DNA of 64,000 nucleotides, taken from assembly GCA_021777835.1 (NCBI GenBank), contig JAJYDC010000008.1, forward strand, positions 62,001-126,000, written 5' to 3'. Shown here piece by piece: positions 16,913 to 26,965 of this stretch (position 1 is its first letter; each line of letters opens with the position of its first letter). The translations under genes and the position numbers were made by a program. The stretch is from Bacteroidota bacterium. GTDB taxonomy: Bacteria > Bacteroidota > Ignavibacteria > Ignavibacteriales > Ignavibacteriaceae. The notes under the pieces were generated by a model, which searched no databases, was not told where the DNA came from, and saw only the letters and a program-made list of their open reading frames with translations.

Positions 16913-17904
16913 TCGGGGATATAAATGATAAATTTTACTTTCTCTATGAACGAGAAAGATTAAAGGTAGAGAAAAAGCTAGGAAAATTATTGAAAGATAG
17001 AAATCCGGCTTCGCTATATATGCCGGGTTCTTATATTCTTGAAGGCGGCGGGAAAAGACTAAGACCATTACTGGTTTTGTTTTCCTCAAAAGCAGTTAAT
17101 GGTAAATTTTCTTCAGCATACAATGCAGCCATTGCGGTCGAATTACTTCATAATTTTACTTTGGTTCATGACGATATTATGGATAACGCTGATAAGAGGA
17201 GAGGAAGGATTACATTACACAAAAAATATGATGTAAACACCGCAATTCTTGTAGGCGATAGTCTGCTTTCCGTCGCTTATGAAAGTTTACTTAAAGACTG
17301 CAATAATATTGCCCAACCAGTGTTTGCAGCTTTCACCAAAGGACTAGTGGAAGTGTGTGAAGGGCAGAGCATGGATAAAGACTTTGAAACGAAAAGAAAT
17401 ATTTCGATTGAAGACTATATTTTGATGATTGAAAAGAAAACCGCAGCAATGGCTGAAATGTGCTGCAAAATAGGTGCACTGCTGGGCGGCGGTTCATATA
17501 AGGAAGTTAATGCACTTTCAAATTTTGGGAAAAGTATAGGAATTGCCTTTCAAATTCAAGATGATCTTCTTGACATTATTGGAGATGAGAAAGAGTTTGG
17601 TAAATCTGTTGGCGGTGATTTAGTAGAGGGGAAAAAAACATATCTTTTTCTTAAAGCCTTTGAAACTGCAAAGGGAGAAGATAAAAGAAAATTACAAAGT
17701 GTAATAGATAGAAAAGGAATTAAGCAAAATGAAATCTTAATTTATAGACTTCTATATGAAAAACTCGGTGTAATTGAAGATGCAAAAGTTGAAATAAAAC
17801 GTTATACAACGAAAGCATTGAAGTCAATTCAAGTTTTACAAAACGAAGAAGATAAAGATTTTTTTACCTGGCTTGCTAACTCACTTATAAAAAGAAATAA
17901 ATAA
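16909..17904 (+). CDS. Short-chain polyprenyl diphosphate synthase (GGPP/FPP type)
   Basis: This 331-residue trans-prenyltransferase has both Asp-rich motifs: DDIMD (88-92) and DDLLD (218-222). GGGKRLRP (47-54) contributes to diphosphate binding. The HNFTL segment before the first Asp motif has a bulky Phe, where long-chain enzymes have Ala, suggesting a short product (C15-C20). It starts with TTG overlapping the fni stop and ends one base into the ATG of the HPr gene (TAATG). A second, long-chain-type synthase is encoded at 38861-39841. The product length is inferred. Confidence 0.88.
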   Translation: MIGDINDKFYFLYERERLKVEKKLGKLLKDRNPASLYMPGSYILEGGGKRLRPLLVLFSSKAVNGKFSSAYNAAIAVELLHNFTLVHDDIMDNADKRRGRITLHKKYDVNTAILVGDSLLSVAYESLLKDCNNIAQPVFAAFTKGLVEVCEGQSMDKDFETKRNISIEDYILMIEKKTAAMAEMCCKIGALLGGGSYKEVNALSNFGKSIGIAFQIQDDLLDIIGDEKEFGKSVGGDLVEGKKTYLFLKAFETAKGEDKRKLQSVIDRKGIKQNEILIYRLLYEKLGVIEDAKVEIKRYTTKALKSIQVLQNEEDKDFFTWLANSLIKRNK

Positions 17905-18170
17905 TGATTGAACAGACAGTAAAGATTGTAAACAAAGCAGGATTACACACACGCCCGGCTGCAACTATTGTTAAAATGGCAGCAAAATTTAAGTGTGAAT
18001 TTTTTATATCCAAAGACGGACTAAATATAAATGCAAAAAGCATAATAGGAGTTATGACTCTCGCAGCAGAAATGGGTTCAGAGCTTCTTCTTACTTTTGA
18101 AGGAGAGGATGAGCAACAGGCTGCGGAAGAAATAATAGACTATTTTAAGAGAGGATTTGATGAATTGTGA
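17904..18170 (+). CDS. ptsH: HPr phosphocarrier protein
   Basis: This 88-residue protein has the phosphorylatable His15 in AGLHTRPA and the regulatory Ser46 in NAKSIIGVM. It carries the phosphate from enzyme I to sugar-specific EII proteins or to regulators. The gene overlaps ptsI (GTGA at 18167-18170). No EIIA, EIIB or EIIC gene is seen in this window, so transport is not implied; Ser46 would allow regulation by an HPr kinase if one exists. Its placement directly after an isoprenoid gene is unusual. Confidence 0.95.
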   Translation: MIEQTVKIVNKAGLHTRPAATIVKMAAKFKCEFFISKDGLNINAKSIIGVMTLAAEMGSELLLTFEGEDEQQAAEEIIDYFKRGFDEL

Positions 18171-19933
18171 AGAAATTTAATCAAATATTTAAAGATGCTG
18201 AAAATAAGATTACTGGTATTGCCGCTGCACCGGGTATTGTTATTGCACATGCTTACCTGTTTACAAAAGAAAAACTTGTAATAAATGAAGGTGAAATAAC
18301 CAACGTAGATGAAGCAAAACAAAATTTAGTTGATGCCTTAGCCAAATCTAAAAAGGAGCTAAATAAAATTTTTGCTATTGCAAAGGAAAAAATGGAAGAG
18401 AAGCGCGCGGCAATTTTTGAGGCTCAGGTTATGATACTTGACGATCCTGTTCTTTTAAAAAATATAAATGACAGAATTGAATCTGAAAAGAAACAGCCTG
18501 AATTTATTGTCAACGATGAAATCTCAAAATATCAATCGCTAATGATGCATTCTTATGAAACATACATGATGGAAAGAGCAGGAGATATTGAAGATATTAA
18601 AAACCGCATTGTTAGAAATCTTCAGAAGAAAAGATGGGAATCGAAAATTAAGAATGACATGATTGTTGTTAGCGATAGCCTTACCCCGGCAGATACAATC
18701 CTGCTTTCCCGCTCAAATGCAAAAGGTTTTGTAACAGATCACGGCGGCTTAACATCACATGCTGCAATTATTTCCCGTTCCTTGAATATACCAGCAGTAG
18801 TCGGTACACACAATGCAACTAAACACATTACAGACGGTGATATGATCATTGTTGACGGCTTCCATGGTTACGTTTTGGTTAACCCGACAACTGAGCAGAT
18901 AGATTTTTTCAAAGAAAAGATTGGGAAACTAGTTGAGCTACAAAAAAGTCTTGCTGAATTAAAAGACCAACCTGCAAAGACTACGGATGGTAAAGAAATT
19001 AACCTTTTGGCAAATGTTGATGTAACGGGCGAAATTGACTTGGTTATTACAAACGATTCTAAAGGTATAGGATTATACAGAACCGAACAAATAATCGAAG
19101 AGCTTGGAGAGCTTCCCGGTGAGGACGAGCAGATGAATATTTATTTGAATTTGTCAACCAGAATTTATCCAAAACCTTTAGTAATTAGGGCTTTTGACAT
19201 TGGCGGAGATAAATTTAAGTTTTTAGATTTTGACGAGCCAAATCCATTTCTTGGTTTGCGCGGAATTAGACTTCTTCTTGAAAACCAGAAAATGTTTAAA
19301 ACCCAAATTCGAGCTGTACTTAAAGCAAGTAAGAATAATAATATTTTGTTTATGCTGCCCATGATTTCAACTGTTCGAGAAATAAAGCGTTCTTTGGAAA
19401 TAATTCACGAATGCAAAATTGAGTTGAAAGAAGAAAAAATTAATTTTGATAAAAACCTTAAGATTGGTATTATGATAGAAGTACCTTCTGCTGCATTATT
19501 AACTTTTGAGCTTGCTGGCTTCGTAGATTTTCTTAGTATTGGGACAAATGATTTAATACAATATTTAATTGCTGTTGACCGTGGAAATGATTTAGTATCT
19601 GATTTATATCAGGAATTTCATCCCGCAGTAATACGCACTTTAAGCCATATTGTTAAAGAAGCAAAGAAAGCCAAGAAACCAATAAGTATATGCGGAGAAA
19701 TGGCGGCGGATACACTTGCAATTCCTTTGCTCGTCGGAATTGGCTTAACAAGCTTGAGCCTTGCTCCTGCAACTATTCCTTATGCTAAGAGAATTATAAG
19801 AAGTATTTCATTTGAGAAGTCTAAGTTATTAGCCGAAGAATGCATTGCATCAGCTACTGTAGAAGAAGTAACCGAGAAACTTGAAAAATTCTTTAAGGAT
19901 AATTCAATCAAGAGAACCAGGAATATTATTTAG
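18167..19933 (+). CDS. ptsI: PTS enzyme I (phosphoenolpyruvate-protein phosphotransferase)
   Basis: It autophosphorylates from phosphoenolpyruvate and transfers the phosphate to HPr. The protein has 588 residues, slightly longer than the usual 575. The phospho-His lies in GGLTSHAAI (His198). The PEP-binding barrel motifs are present: GLYRTEQI, RAFDIGGDKF, FLSIGTNDLIQY and the active-site Cys in ISICGEMA. It starts with GTG overlapping the ptsH stop, a tight coupling that keeps the pair stoichiometric. The enzyme looks complete and functional. Confidence 0.95.
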   Translation: MKKFNQIFKDAENKITGIAAAPGIVIAHAYLFTKEKLVINEGEITNVDEAKQNLVDALAKSKKELNKIFAIAKEKMEEKRAAIFEAQVMILDDPVLLKNINDRIESEKKQPEFIVNDEISKYQSLMMHSYETYMMERAGDIEDIKNRIVRNLQKKRWESKIKNDMIVVSDSLTPADTILLSRSNAKGFVTDHGGLTSHAAIISRSLNIPAVVGTHNATKHITDGDMIIVDGFHGYVLVNPTTEQIDFFKEKIGKLVELQKSLAELKDQPAKTTDGKEINLLANVDVTGEIDLVITNDSKGIGLYRTEQIIEELGELPGEDEQMNIYLNLSTRIYPKPLVIRAFDIGGDKFKFLDFDEPNPFLGLRGIRLLLENQKMFKTQIRAVLKASKNNNILFMLPMISTVREIKRSLEIIHECKIELKEEKINFDKNLKIGIMIEVPSAALLTFELAGFVDFLSIGTNDLIQYLIAVDRGNDLVSDLYQEFHPAVIRTLSHIVKEAKKAKKPISICGEMAADTLAIPLLVGIGLTSLSLAPATIPYAKRIIRSISFEKSKLLAEECIASATVEEVTEKLEKFFKDNSIKRTRNII

Positions 19934-19953
19934 GGATTTAATTTTTATTTATT

Positions 19954-20808
19954 ATGCTAACAGTTTTAGACTCAATAAATCTTTCGACAGAATATTTAAA
20001 GAATAAAGGAATTGACTCGCCAAGGATTAACGCAGAATTATTATTAGCGCATATTCTAAAATGCAAACGACTTCAGCTTTATCTCTCATATGATAGACCT
20101 CTAAAAGAAGATGAAATTATTTTGTATAGAGAATTATTAAAGCGAAGATGCAAATTTGAGCCACTTCAGTATATAACTGGTTCGACTGAGTTCTATGGAC
20201 TTGAGTTTAAGGTTACGCCTGCAGTCCTGATACCACGCCCCGAAACAGAACTCCTGGTTGAAACTATTGTTAGCAACTATCGTGAAAAGGAAATAATAAA
20301 GATATTAGATATTGGAACAGGCAGCGGGAATATTTCTATTGCATTGGCAAAGCTTCTTCCAGAAGCTTCTATAGTTGCAATTGATATTAGCGAGGAAGCC
20401 CTTACAATTGCAAGAGAAAATGCTAAACATAACTTTGCTACTGACAGAATTCAATTTCTTTGCCATGATATATTGAGTGACGCATTGTTAAAGGATAATG
20501 ATTTCGATATTATCGTATCCAATCCCCCCTATGTTACTCTTGAAGATTTTCAAATGCTGGATAACGAATTAAAGGATCATGAACCTACTATAGCATTAAC
20601 TGATCAAGCAGATGGTTTTAGTTTTTATAGAGTTATTACCTCAAAAGCAGGATTTTACCTTAAAAATGAAGGTGAAATATATTTTGAAATTGGACATTGT
20701 CACACACAGCAAGTTAAAGAGTTGCTTGTCTCTAACAATTTTGGCAATATCCAAATTATTAAGGACTTTCAAAATATAGACAGAGTAATTATCGGAGAGA
20801 AACTTTGA
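19954..20808 (+). CDS. prmC: Release factor N5-glutamine methyltransferase
   Basis: PrmC methylates the GGQ glutamine of peptide chain release factors. The 284 residues have the N-terminal helical domain (1-75) and a class I SAM-dependent domain with DIGTGSGNISIALA (glycine loop) and the catalytic VSNPPYV. The RPETELLVE segment before the SAM loop is typical. It starts 20 bases after ptsI and its stop overlaps the TTG start of dtd (TTGA, 20805-20808). Normal length, no oddities. Confidence 0.95.
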   Translation: MLTVLDSINLSTEYLKNKGIDSPRINAELLLAHILKCKRLQLYLSYDRPLKEDEIILYRELLKRRCKFEPLQYITGSTEFYGLEFKVTPAVLIPRPETELLVETIVSNYREKEIIKILDIGTGSGNISIALAKLLPEASIVAIDISEEALTIARENAKHNFATDRIQFLCHDILSDALLKDNDFDIIVSNPPYVTLEDFQMLDNELKDHEPTIALTDQADGFSFYRVITSKAGFYLKNEGEIYFEIGHCHTQQVKELLVSNNFGNIQIIKDFQNIDRVIIGEKL

Positions 20809-21293
20809 AAGCTGTAGTGCAGCGCGTGTCAGAAGGTGGCGTTTATATTAGTTCGATAAACTTCAGTTCAGAAATTAGTAAGGGGATAGTAATATTACTG
20901 GGGATAAGAAATGGGGATAGTCTAGAAGATGTTATATACGTGGCTGATAAATGTTGCAATCTTAGAATATTCTCTAAGAAAGATTTGCAACACCAAACAA
21001 ACGGATTATTTGATGATGAAGAAGATAAAATGAATTTATCGGTTAAAGATATTAATGGAGAAGCTTTAATTATTTCACAATTTACTTTATATGGCGAAAC
21101 ATCTCGAGGTAACCGTCCAAGTTATTCAAATGCCGCAAAACCAGAAATTGCAAATGAGCTATATGAGAAATTTATTTTAAGAATAAAAGAAAATATTGGT
21201 GAGAATAATGTCAGGAGCGGAGTTTTTAAGACAATGATGTCTGTGAAAATAATTAACGATGGACCCGTTACCTTAATTGTAGATTCAAAATAA
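20805..21293 (+). CDS. dtd: D-aminoacyl-tRNA deacylase
   Basis: Dtd hydrolyses D-aminoacyl-tRNAs and prevents D-amino acids from entering translation. It has 162 residues against the usual 145-150. The cross-dimer motifs are present: ISQFTLYG near residue 90 and the C-terminal NDGPVTL replacing the common NxGPVT, where the Gly-cisPro pair gives chiral proofreading. The start is TTG within TTGA, coupled to prmC. The first residues (MKAVVQRVSEG) match the family start, which supports the TTG. Confidence 0.93.
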   Translation: MKAVVQRVSEGGVYISSINFSSEISKGIVILLGIRNGDSLEDVIYVADKCCNLRIFSKKDLQHQTNGLFDDEEDKMNLSVKDINGEALIISQFTLYGETSRGNRPSYSNAAKPEIANELYEKFILRIKENIGENNVRSGVFKTMMSVKIINDGPVTLIVDSK

Positions 21294-21344
21294 ATTCAAG
21301 CTCTTTTTAACTTTCTCTTTATAATTATCAAACAGGCTAATATT

Positions 21345-22250
21345 TTGGACCATGTTTTAATGATATTTATTGACGGAGTAGGAATTGGGAAGGAAGATTA
21401 TCTTAATAATCCTTTCTTTAAATATCAATTTAAAACATTTACTAACATATTTGGTAAAATTCCCTCAATTCAAGATCAAGTTATTGAATCTAATGGTTCA
21501 TACGTTTTTCCGACTGACGCAAGGTTGGGAGTTGAAGGATTTCCGCAAAGTGGAACCGGTCAAACTGCTATCTTATGCGGAGTTAATGCTCCAAAAATAG
21601 TGGGAAAACATTTTGGGCCTTATCCATACTCAACTCTTTTGCCTATCATTAAAGACCAGAATATATTCAGACATTTTTTAGCTAAGAATAGAAAGGTTTT
21701 TTTTGCTAACGCCTATCCCAAACCTTTTTTTGACTACATTAAATCTGATAAACCAAGATTGAGTGTTACTCCTTTAAGCTGCAGATTTAGCGGCGTAAGA
21801 TTAAATACAACTACAGATGTTAGAAAAGGTAGGGCGTTGACTGCAGAGATTACGAATGATAAATGGAATCAAAGATTAGGATACAAACTACCTGCTATTA
21901 AGCCAGAAAGGGCAGCAATTAGGCTTCTAAAAATAGCATTAAGAAACTCTTTCACACTTTATGAATATTATCTTACAGATTATATCGGGCATGGCAGGCA
22001 TGAGGGGGATATTGTATTTTCTATAAATGTATTGGACGAATTTTTATACGCCGTTCTTTCTAAAATGAATCGCTCAAATACTACATTATTAATTTGTTCG
22101 GATCACGGAAATTTTGAGGACCTATCAATTAAGACTCATTCGCTAAATCCTTCATTGACAATTAGTGCGGGAAAATACTCGAAATATTTATTCAATTCAA
22201 TAAAAGACATTTCTCAAATAAAAAAGGCAATAATTGAGATAAGCAGATGA
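21345..22250 (+). CDS. Alkaline-phosphatase-superfamily metalloenzyme (iPGM-like), unknown substrate
   Basis: The 301 residues carry the two-metal site of the alkaline phosphatase/phosphoglycerate mutase fold: FIDGVGIG (residues 8-15), a nucleophile loop QSGTGQTA (about 67-74), DYIGHGRH near 215 and SDHGNFED near 250. It lacks a signal peptide and is much shorter than cofactor-independent phosphoglycerate mutase (about 510 residues), so it is not that enzyme. It resembles the conserved metalloenzyme-domain proteins annotated without a substrate. The TTG start gives the family-like MDHVLMIFIDG. Its stop overlaps the comEC start (ATGA). Phospho-sugar or nucleotide mutase/phosphatase activity would be a guess. 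Confidence 0.8.
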   Translation: MDHVLMIFIDGVGIGKEDYLNNPFFKYQFKTFTNIFGKIPSIQDQVIESNGSYVFPTDARLGVEGFPQSGTGQTAILCGVNAPKIVGKHFGPYPYSTLLPIIKDQNIFRHFLAKNRKVFFANAYPKPFFDYIKSDKPRLSVTPLSCRFSGVRLNTTTDVRKGRALTAEITNDKWNQRLGYKLPAIKPERAAIRLLKIALRNSFTLYEYYLTDYIGHGRHEGDIVFSINVLDEFLYAVLSKMNRSNTTLLICSDHGNFEDLSIKTHSLNPSLTISAGKYSKYLFNSIKDISQIKKAIIEISR

Positions 22251-24646
22251 AAGATTATCCAATTATAAAAGTAGCATTCCTTTTTATTGCTGGAATAATC
22301 TTAAATAAATATTTATCATCTTATCATTACCTTTTTCTGGTCCTCACTCTTGCGATTGTTAGTTTATTTTTAATGGTAACACTCTTTGACAATAAAAATA
22401 AAATAAGATATTTACTTAACATCATTATTTTTATTGCTCTAATCGGAACAGGTTATGCTGCGGAGTCAATATCGAAAATTAATAAAGAAAATTTCCCCTT
22501 AAATACAGATTACATTGAAAACGCTAAAGCATATGGTAAGATTTCAAATATAGAATTGAATAAAAGAAAAGGAATTCTATTTGAAATTTGTACCGACTCA
22601 ATTGTATATAATAACCATATCTCTAAGATTAGAGCAAATATCCTTTGCAGGCTAAACGATAATTCCAAGCAAAGGCTTGATTCTGTCTATGCTCTAATTT
22701 GTCCAGGAAATATGATAGGTATTGAAGGCTATTATTCTAAGGGAAGAGATAGGAGAAATCCCGGAGAGTTTGATTATAATAATTACCTCAACTCAAATGG
22801 TATTAGTGGAGTATTAACTTCATACAGCATTAATCACTTCGATTTAATAAATCAAAATAAAGATAGAACTAAGTCATTAATATTTTCGATAAGAAAGAAT
22901 TTGAATAAATCAATTTCTTCATTGTTTGAAGAGCAAACAGCGGCATTAGTAAAAGGACTACTGCTTGCAGATAGGAGTGAGATAGATCAGAAAGCAAAAG
23001 TAGATTTTATCAATTCCGGAGTAATGCATGTGCTAGCCGTTTCGGGATTGCATGTTGGATTCCTGGCTTTCATCTTCATTTTCTTATTCGGTAGGCTAAA
23101 TATTTATATTGGTTCAATTTTAACCATTGCGGGATTATTTTTGTTTATGGTTATTACAGGAATGCCTGCATCAGTAGTCAGAGCGGTAGTTATGTTTAAT
23201 ACAGTAATAATTTCGTTACTAACTAATCGAGGAAATAATATCAATAATTCTTTAGCTCTGGCTGCACTATCTATTTTATTGTTTTCTCCTAATGAATTAT
23301 TTAATCCCGGATTTCAATTGTCTTTTGCTTCGGTCTTTTCAATTGGAGCAATTTATCCTTACTTTAGAGATAAAATTAAAACATTAAGAATCAGGTTTAA
23401 TTTTATTAAACACATACTATTGTGGATTAGCGTTACTTTATCGGCTCAAATAGGAACATTTCCTTTTATAATTGTTTATTTTAACAAATTATCAATCATC
23501 TCATTTTTTGCTAACATTATTGTTATTCCAGCAATTGGCATCATTGTCGGTATTTCTTTTTTTACTTTAGCAATAAATATTATAGCACCCTTTGTTGCCT
23601 CAATATCTGCTATTACGAATAACATAACCTCATCATTGATTTTTGAATTTGTAAAGTTCACAGGAGGGCTGCAATATTCGTTTTTGTGGGTTAGGAATTT
23701 TACAATTATAGATTCAATTATTTTTTATCTATTCGTCATTATTTTAATCTATGCAATCAATAAGATGTCAAATTTCATTTCCAAAATGATTCTTGTCATA
23801 TTGGTACTTACTAATATTATGGTGTTTTGTACGTTAGGTCACAAAGATTTGCTTTCGAAAAATCTTCTTAATGTCTATTCTATTGATGTCGGACAGGGAG
23901 ACGCTTTCCTAATAAAATTTCCAAATGGTAAGACTGCAATAATTGATGCAGGATTTGCTTCCATTGATTTTGATAACGGTGAAAAGATAATTGATCCTAT
24001 ACTAGGCCAATTCGGTATAAAAAAAATTGATTATGCATTTATTTCACATTTTGACATTGATCATTATGGTGGAATCGTTTCTCTTATTGAAAATAAAAGG
24101 ATAGACAAAATATTCATCCCAGAAATTAATCCAAGTATAAACAAGGAGTTAAAGTTTCGGCAATTCCTTATCCAAAATAAGATACAATTGGAATATTATA
24201 CTAAAAAAAGTATGATTGTCGGCAACTCTAAAATCTATATTTTAAATGATATACAAAAGTTAGATGCTAAAGCAAAGACTTCTAATAATAGAAGTGCGAT
24301 AATAAAAATAATTTACGGCAAAACTAGCATATTATTCACTGGTGATATAGATAAAAATGGAGAGAAATATTATACAAGAAGGTACGGAAAATTTTTGAAT
24401 TCGGATATCCTGAAAATATCCCATCATGGAAGTAGTTTTTGTTCAAGTGAAGAATTTTTAAGGCAGGTTGAGCCAAAAATTAGTTTGATTAGTGTGGGAA
24501 TTAAAAATAAATTTGGGCATCCTTCTCGAGAGGTTTTAGACCGTCTAGAAAAACACAGATCAAGAATATTACGTACTGATAAGTGCGGCGGTATTTTGCT
24601 TAAGTCAGACGGACAAGAATTCACGCAAGTTGAATGGAAAAGTTGA
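22247..24646 (+). CDS. comEC: ComEC/Rec2 DNA uptake channel protein
   Basis: This 799-residue polytopic protein has the three ComEC parts. The N-terminal hydrophobic helices and OB-like region (DUF4131, about 1-190) come first. The competence channel domain (about 200-510) contains HVLAVSGLHVG, and the C-terminal metallo-beta-lactamase domain (about 540-799) contains SIDVGQGDAFL, SHFDIDHYGG and SHHGSS. ComEC imports one DNA strand across the inner membrane, and the nuclease-like domain is thought to degrade the other. The full-length, intact gene suggests natural competence is possible. The metal ligands HxDxDH are present in SHFDIDH. Confidence 0.95.
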   Translation: MKDYPIIKVAFLFIAGIILNKYLSSYHYLFLVLTLAIVSLFLMVTLFDNKNKIRYLLNIIIFIALIGTGYAAESISKINKENFPLNTDYIENAKAYGKISNIELNKRKGILFEICTDSIVYNNHISKIRANILCRLNDNSKQRLDSVYALICPGNMIGIEGYYSKGRDRRNPGEFDYNNYLNSNGISGVLTSYSINHFDLINQNKDRTKSLIFSIRKNLNKSISSLFEEQTAALVKGLLLADRSEIDQKAKVDFINSGVMHVLAVSGLHVGFLAFIFIFLFGRLNIYIGSILTIAGLFLFMVITGMPASVVRAVVMFNTVIISLLTNRGNNINNSLALAALSILLFSPNELFNPGFQLSFASVFSIGAIYPYFRDKIKTLRIRFNFIKHILLWISVTLSAQIGTFPFIIVYFNKLSIISFFANIIVIPAIGIIVGISFFTLAINIIAPFVASISAITNNITSSLIFEFVKFTGGLQYSFLWVRNFTIIDSIIFYLFVIILIYAINKMSNFISKMILVILVLTNIMVFCTLGHKDLLSKNLLNVYSIDVGQGDAFLIKFPNGKTAIIDAGFASIDFDNGEKIIDPILGQFGIKKIDYAFISHFDIDHYGGIVSLIENKRIDKIFIPEINPSINKELKFRQFLIQNKIQLEYYTKKSMIVGNSKIYILNDIQKLDAKAKTSNNRSAIIKIIYGKTSILFTGDIDKNGEKYYTRRYGKFLNSDILKISHHGSSFCSSEEFLRQVEPKISLISVGIKNKFGHPSREVLDRLEKHRSRILRTDKCGGILLKSDGQEFTQVEWKS

Positions 24647-24687
24647 AACTGGACTTATTTAATAAATAATGAAACAACAAGGTAATT

Positions 24688-25824
24688 GTGAAAGATAAGA
24701 AATGTATTGGTATCCTTGGTGGTGGGCAACTGGCAAGGATGTCAGCCTATCAAGCTTTTAAACTCGGTTTTGAAGTGGCAATCCTTGAAAAAGAAGGGAA
24801 TTCACCCGCAGGTCAATTAACAAAAAACGAATTTATAGGTTGGGTGAATAATAAGAATATACTGGAAATGTTTACTAATAAGTCTGATGTGGTAACTTTA
24901 GAAAATGAATTTATAGATTCTACAAAATTGCATTATATCGAGACTTTAGGGAAAAAAGTGATTCCATCTCCAAAAACAATTTCTTTAATCCAAGATAAAT
25001 ATGTTCAAAAGAAGACACTTGAGAGAAATGGAATACCAATTCCAAAGTTTGTAAGCTATGATTATGAAGATTCTTATAATGATGTTTCTTTGATACTTGG
25101 TAAAAAGTTTGTGCTTAAGTCAAGGAAAATGGGATATGATGGTTATGGAAATGCTTTAGTGCGGAATGCTGATTCTTTCCAAAAAGGTTTAGAAAAACTT
25201 GTGTCACGAAACAGTTCTCTCTATGCTGAAGAGTTTATTGATTTCAAAATGGAACTTGCAATAATGATAGTTCGGACAAAGAAGGAGATTAAAACTTATC
25301 CTATTGTTCAAACCATTCAGCAAGATCACATATGTAAAACAGTAATTGCACCTGCTCCAATATCTAATAAATTGGTAAAATTATCGGAAGAAATAGCAGT
25401 TTCTGCAGTTGAGTCTGTAAAAGGATTTGGTATTTTCGGAATAGAAATGTTTCTTACTCAGGACGAAAGAGTTTTATTAAATGAAATGGCGCCTAGACCT
25501 CATAATTCAGGACATTTTACGATTGAAGCTTGTATAACGTCACAATTTGAGAATCATATACGTGCTGTTCTCGATTTGCCGCTTGGCTCAACCGCAATGT
25601 TAAGACCTCATGCAGTTATGATTAATCTACTTGGGAAACGAAATGGTGAAGGGACAATCCAAAATTATAATAAAGCTTTAATTGATGGCGAAGTTCATCT
25701 TCATATTTATGGAAAGGAGAAATCTCGAATTGGAAGAAAAATGGGACATTTAACTTTACTAGGTGACAATGTGAATTCAATACTAGCTCGTGCAGCTCAG
25801 ATTGAGAAACAAATAATTTTTTAA
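24688..25824 (+). CDS. purK: 5-(carboxyamino)imidazole ribonucleotide synthase
   Basis: PurK carboxylates aminoimidazole ribonucleotide with ATP and bicarbonate. The 378-residue ATP-grasp protein has the nucleotide-binding N-terminus [24 protein letters not shown] in the ATP site and the metal-binding [12 protein letters not shown] motif. It starts with GTG 41 bases after comEC and ends four bases before purE, the usual purK-purE partnership (order reversed compared with E. coli purEK). Confidence 0.96.
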   Translation: MKDKKCIGILGGGQLARMSAYQAFKLGFEVAILEKEGNSPAGQLTKNEFIGWVNNKNILEMFTNKSDVVTLENEFIDSTKLHYIETLGKKVIPSPKTISLIQDKYVQKKTLERNGIPIPKFVSYDYEDSYNDVSLILGKKFVLKSRKMGYDGYGNALVRNADSFQKGLEKLVSRNSSLYAEEFIDFKMELAIMIVRTKKEIKTYPIVQTIQQDHICKTVIAPAPISNKLVKLSEEIAVSAVESVKGFGIFGIEMFLTQDERVLLNEMAPRPHNSGHFTIEACITSQFENHIRAVLDLPLGSTAMLRPHAVMINLLGKRNGEGTIQNYNKALIDGEVHLHIYGKEKSRIGRKMGHLTLLGDNVNSILARAAQIEKQIIF

Positions 25825-25828
25825 AGGA

Positions 25829-26350
25829 ATGAAGAATATTATGAAACACACAAATCCCCAAGTTGGAATAATTATGGGCAGCGATTCTGATTTGCTGATA
25901 ATGAAAGAAGCTGCTCAAGTGCTAGATGAATTTCAAATAACTTATGAAATAAAGATCGTGTCGGCGCATAGGACTCCAAATTTGATGGCAGAATACGGAA
26001 ATTCGGCACATAAAAGAGGTATTAAAGTAATTATAGCAGGCGCTGGTGGGGCAGCGCATTTGCCAGGAATGACGGCTTCCTATTCGCCTCTTCCGGTAAT
26101 AGGGGTACCAGTTAAGTCAAGATCTCTTGATGGTTTGGACTCGCTACTTTCAATTGTCCAAATGCCGGGTGGTGTTCCTGTAGCAACTGTTGGAATAAAT
26201 CAGGCCAAAAATGCTGGAATTCTTGCAGCTCAAATAATTTCTGTTTTCGATAAGGTTTTGCAACGAAGAATCATTAGTTACAAAAAGAAATTAGAAATGG
26301 ATTCCATTAAAAAAAATGATGGAATAAGCGTGGCTCGAAAAAAGGAGTAA
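25829..26350 (+). CDS. purE: N5-carboxyaminoimidazole ribonucleotide mutase
   Basis: PurE moves the carboxyl group made by PurK to the carbon of the imidazole ring. It has the class I signature IIMGSDSDL (about 15-23), SAHRTP (about 47-52) and [11 protein letters not shown] (about 75-85). There are 173 residues from the first ATG; a second ATG at 25841 is equally possible. A charged tail of about 20 residues at the C-terminus is longer than usual. Confidence 0.96.
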   Translation: MKNIMKHTNPQVGIIMGSDSDLLIMKEAAQVLDEFQITYEIKIVSAHRTPNLMAEYGNSAHKRGIKVIIAGAGGAAHLPGMTASYSPLPVIGVPVKSRSLDGLDSLLSIVQMPGGVPVATVGINQAKNAGILAAQIISVFDKVLQRRIISYKKKLEMDSIKKNDGISVARKKE

Positions 26351-26437
26351 GTATAGGCAACCTTTATTTGATTGCTAGTTCATTTCTAATTTGATAAGTT
26401 TGTGAATAATATTTATAATATAGATTGTGGAAATTTT

Positions 26438-26965
26438 ATGAAACTCTTCTTGCTACCAGCACTCATTTTAGGATTTGTTTTATTCGGTTGCAGCAAAAAA
26501 ACTGATCAGAATTATCTAGATATGGGAAATACAAGTGTTGGGCAAAAAAGCTACGATGCTGCAGTAGAATCATATCAAAAATTGATAGATAATTATCCCG
26601 AAAGTCAATTAGCACCCGAGGCAATATTTAAGATGGCGACTCTTTATCAAAATTATATGATAAAAAAAGTACCGTCAACTGATCAAAATTTAACACAGGA
26701 TGAATCATTAAAGCTAGCCGTTTCTCTTTTTAGAAGTGTATATGATAAATATCCTCAAAGTGCAATTGCTCCCAAATGTTTATTCCTTTCAGGCTTCATT
26801 CAAGCTAATGATCAGAAAGATTTTAAGGATGCGACGTCAACGTTTAATCTATTTTTAACGCATTATCCTAATAATGAATTAGTGACTTCGGTAAAAGAAG
26901 AATTGGAGAATATGGGACTAACCCCTGAAGAAATTTTGCAGCGGAAGAAAATAGCTAATAAATAA
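26438..26965 (+). CDS. BamD-like TPR lipoprotein
   Basis: From the ATG at 26438 the protein has 175 residues and a clean lipoprotein signal (MKLFLLPALILGFVLFGC, Cys18); a GTG 12 codons upstream would spoil the signal. Tetratricopeptide helices (YDAAVESYQKLIDNYPES and two further repeats spaced for 34-residue units) match the outer-membrane-assembly BamD/YbgF type. It is shorter than E. coli BamD (245), so it may be a relative rather than the core BAM subunit. Its stop overlaps the DUF58 start by one base (TAATG). Confidence 0.75.
   Translation: MKLFLLPALILGFVLFGCSKKTDQNYLDMGNTSVGQKSYDAAVESYQKLIDNYPESQLAPEAIFKMATLYQNYMIKKVPSTDQNLTQDESLKLAVSLFRSVYDKYPQSAIAPKCLFLSGFIQANDQKDFKDATSTFNLFLTHYPNNELVTSVKEELENMGLTPEEILQRKKIANK

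Noticed and set aside
17904-19933. Complete sugar PTS operon
   Set aside because: Only HPr and enzyme I are present and no EII domain is found in the window, so sugar transport cannot be claimed.
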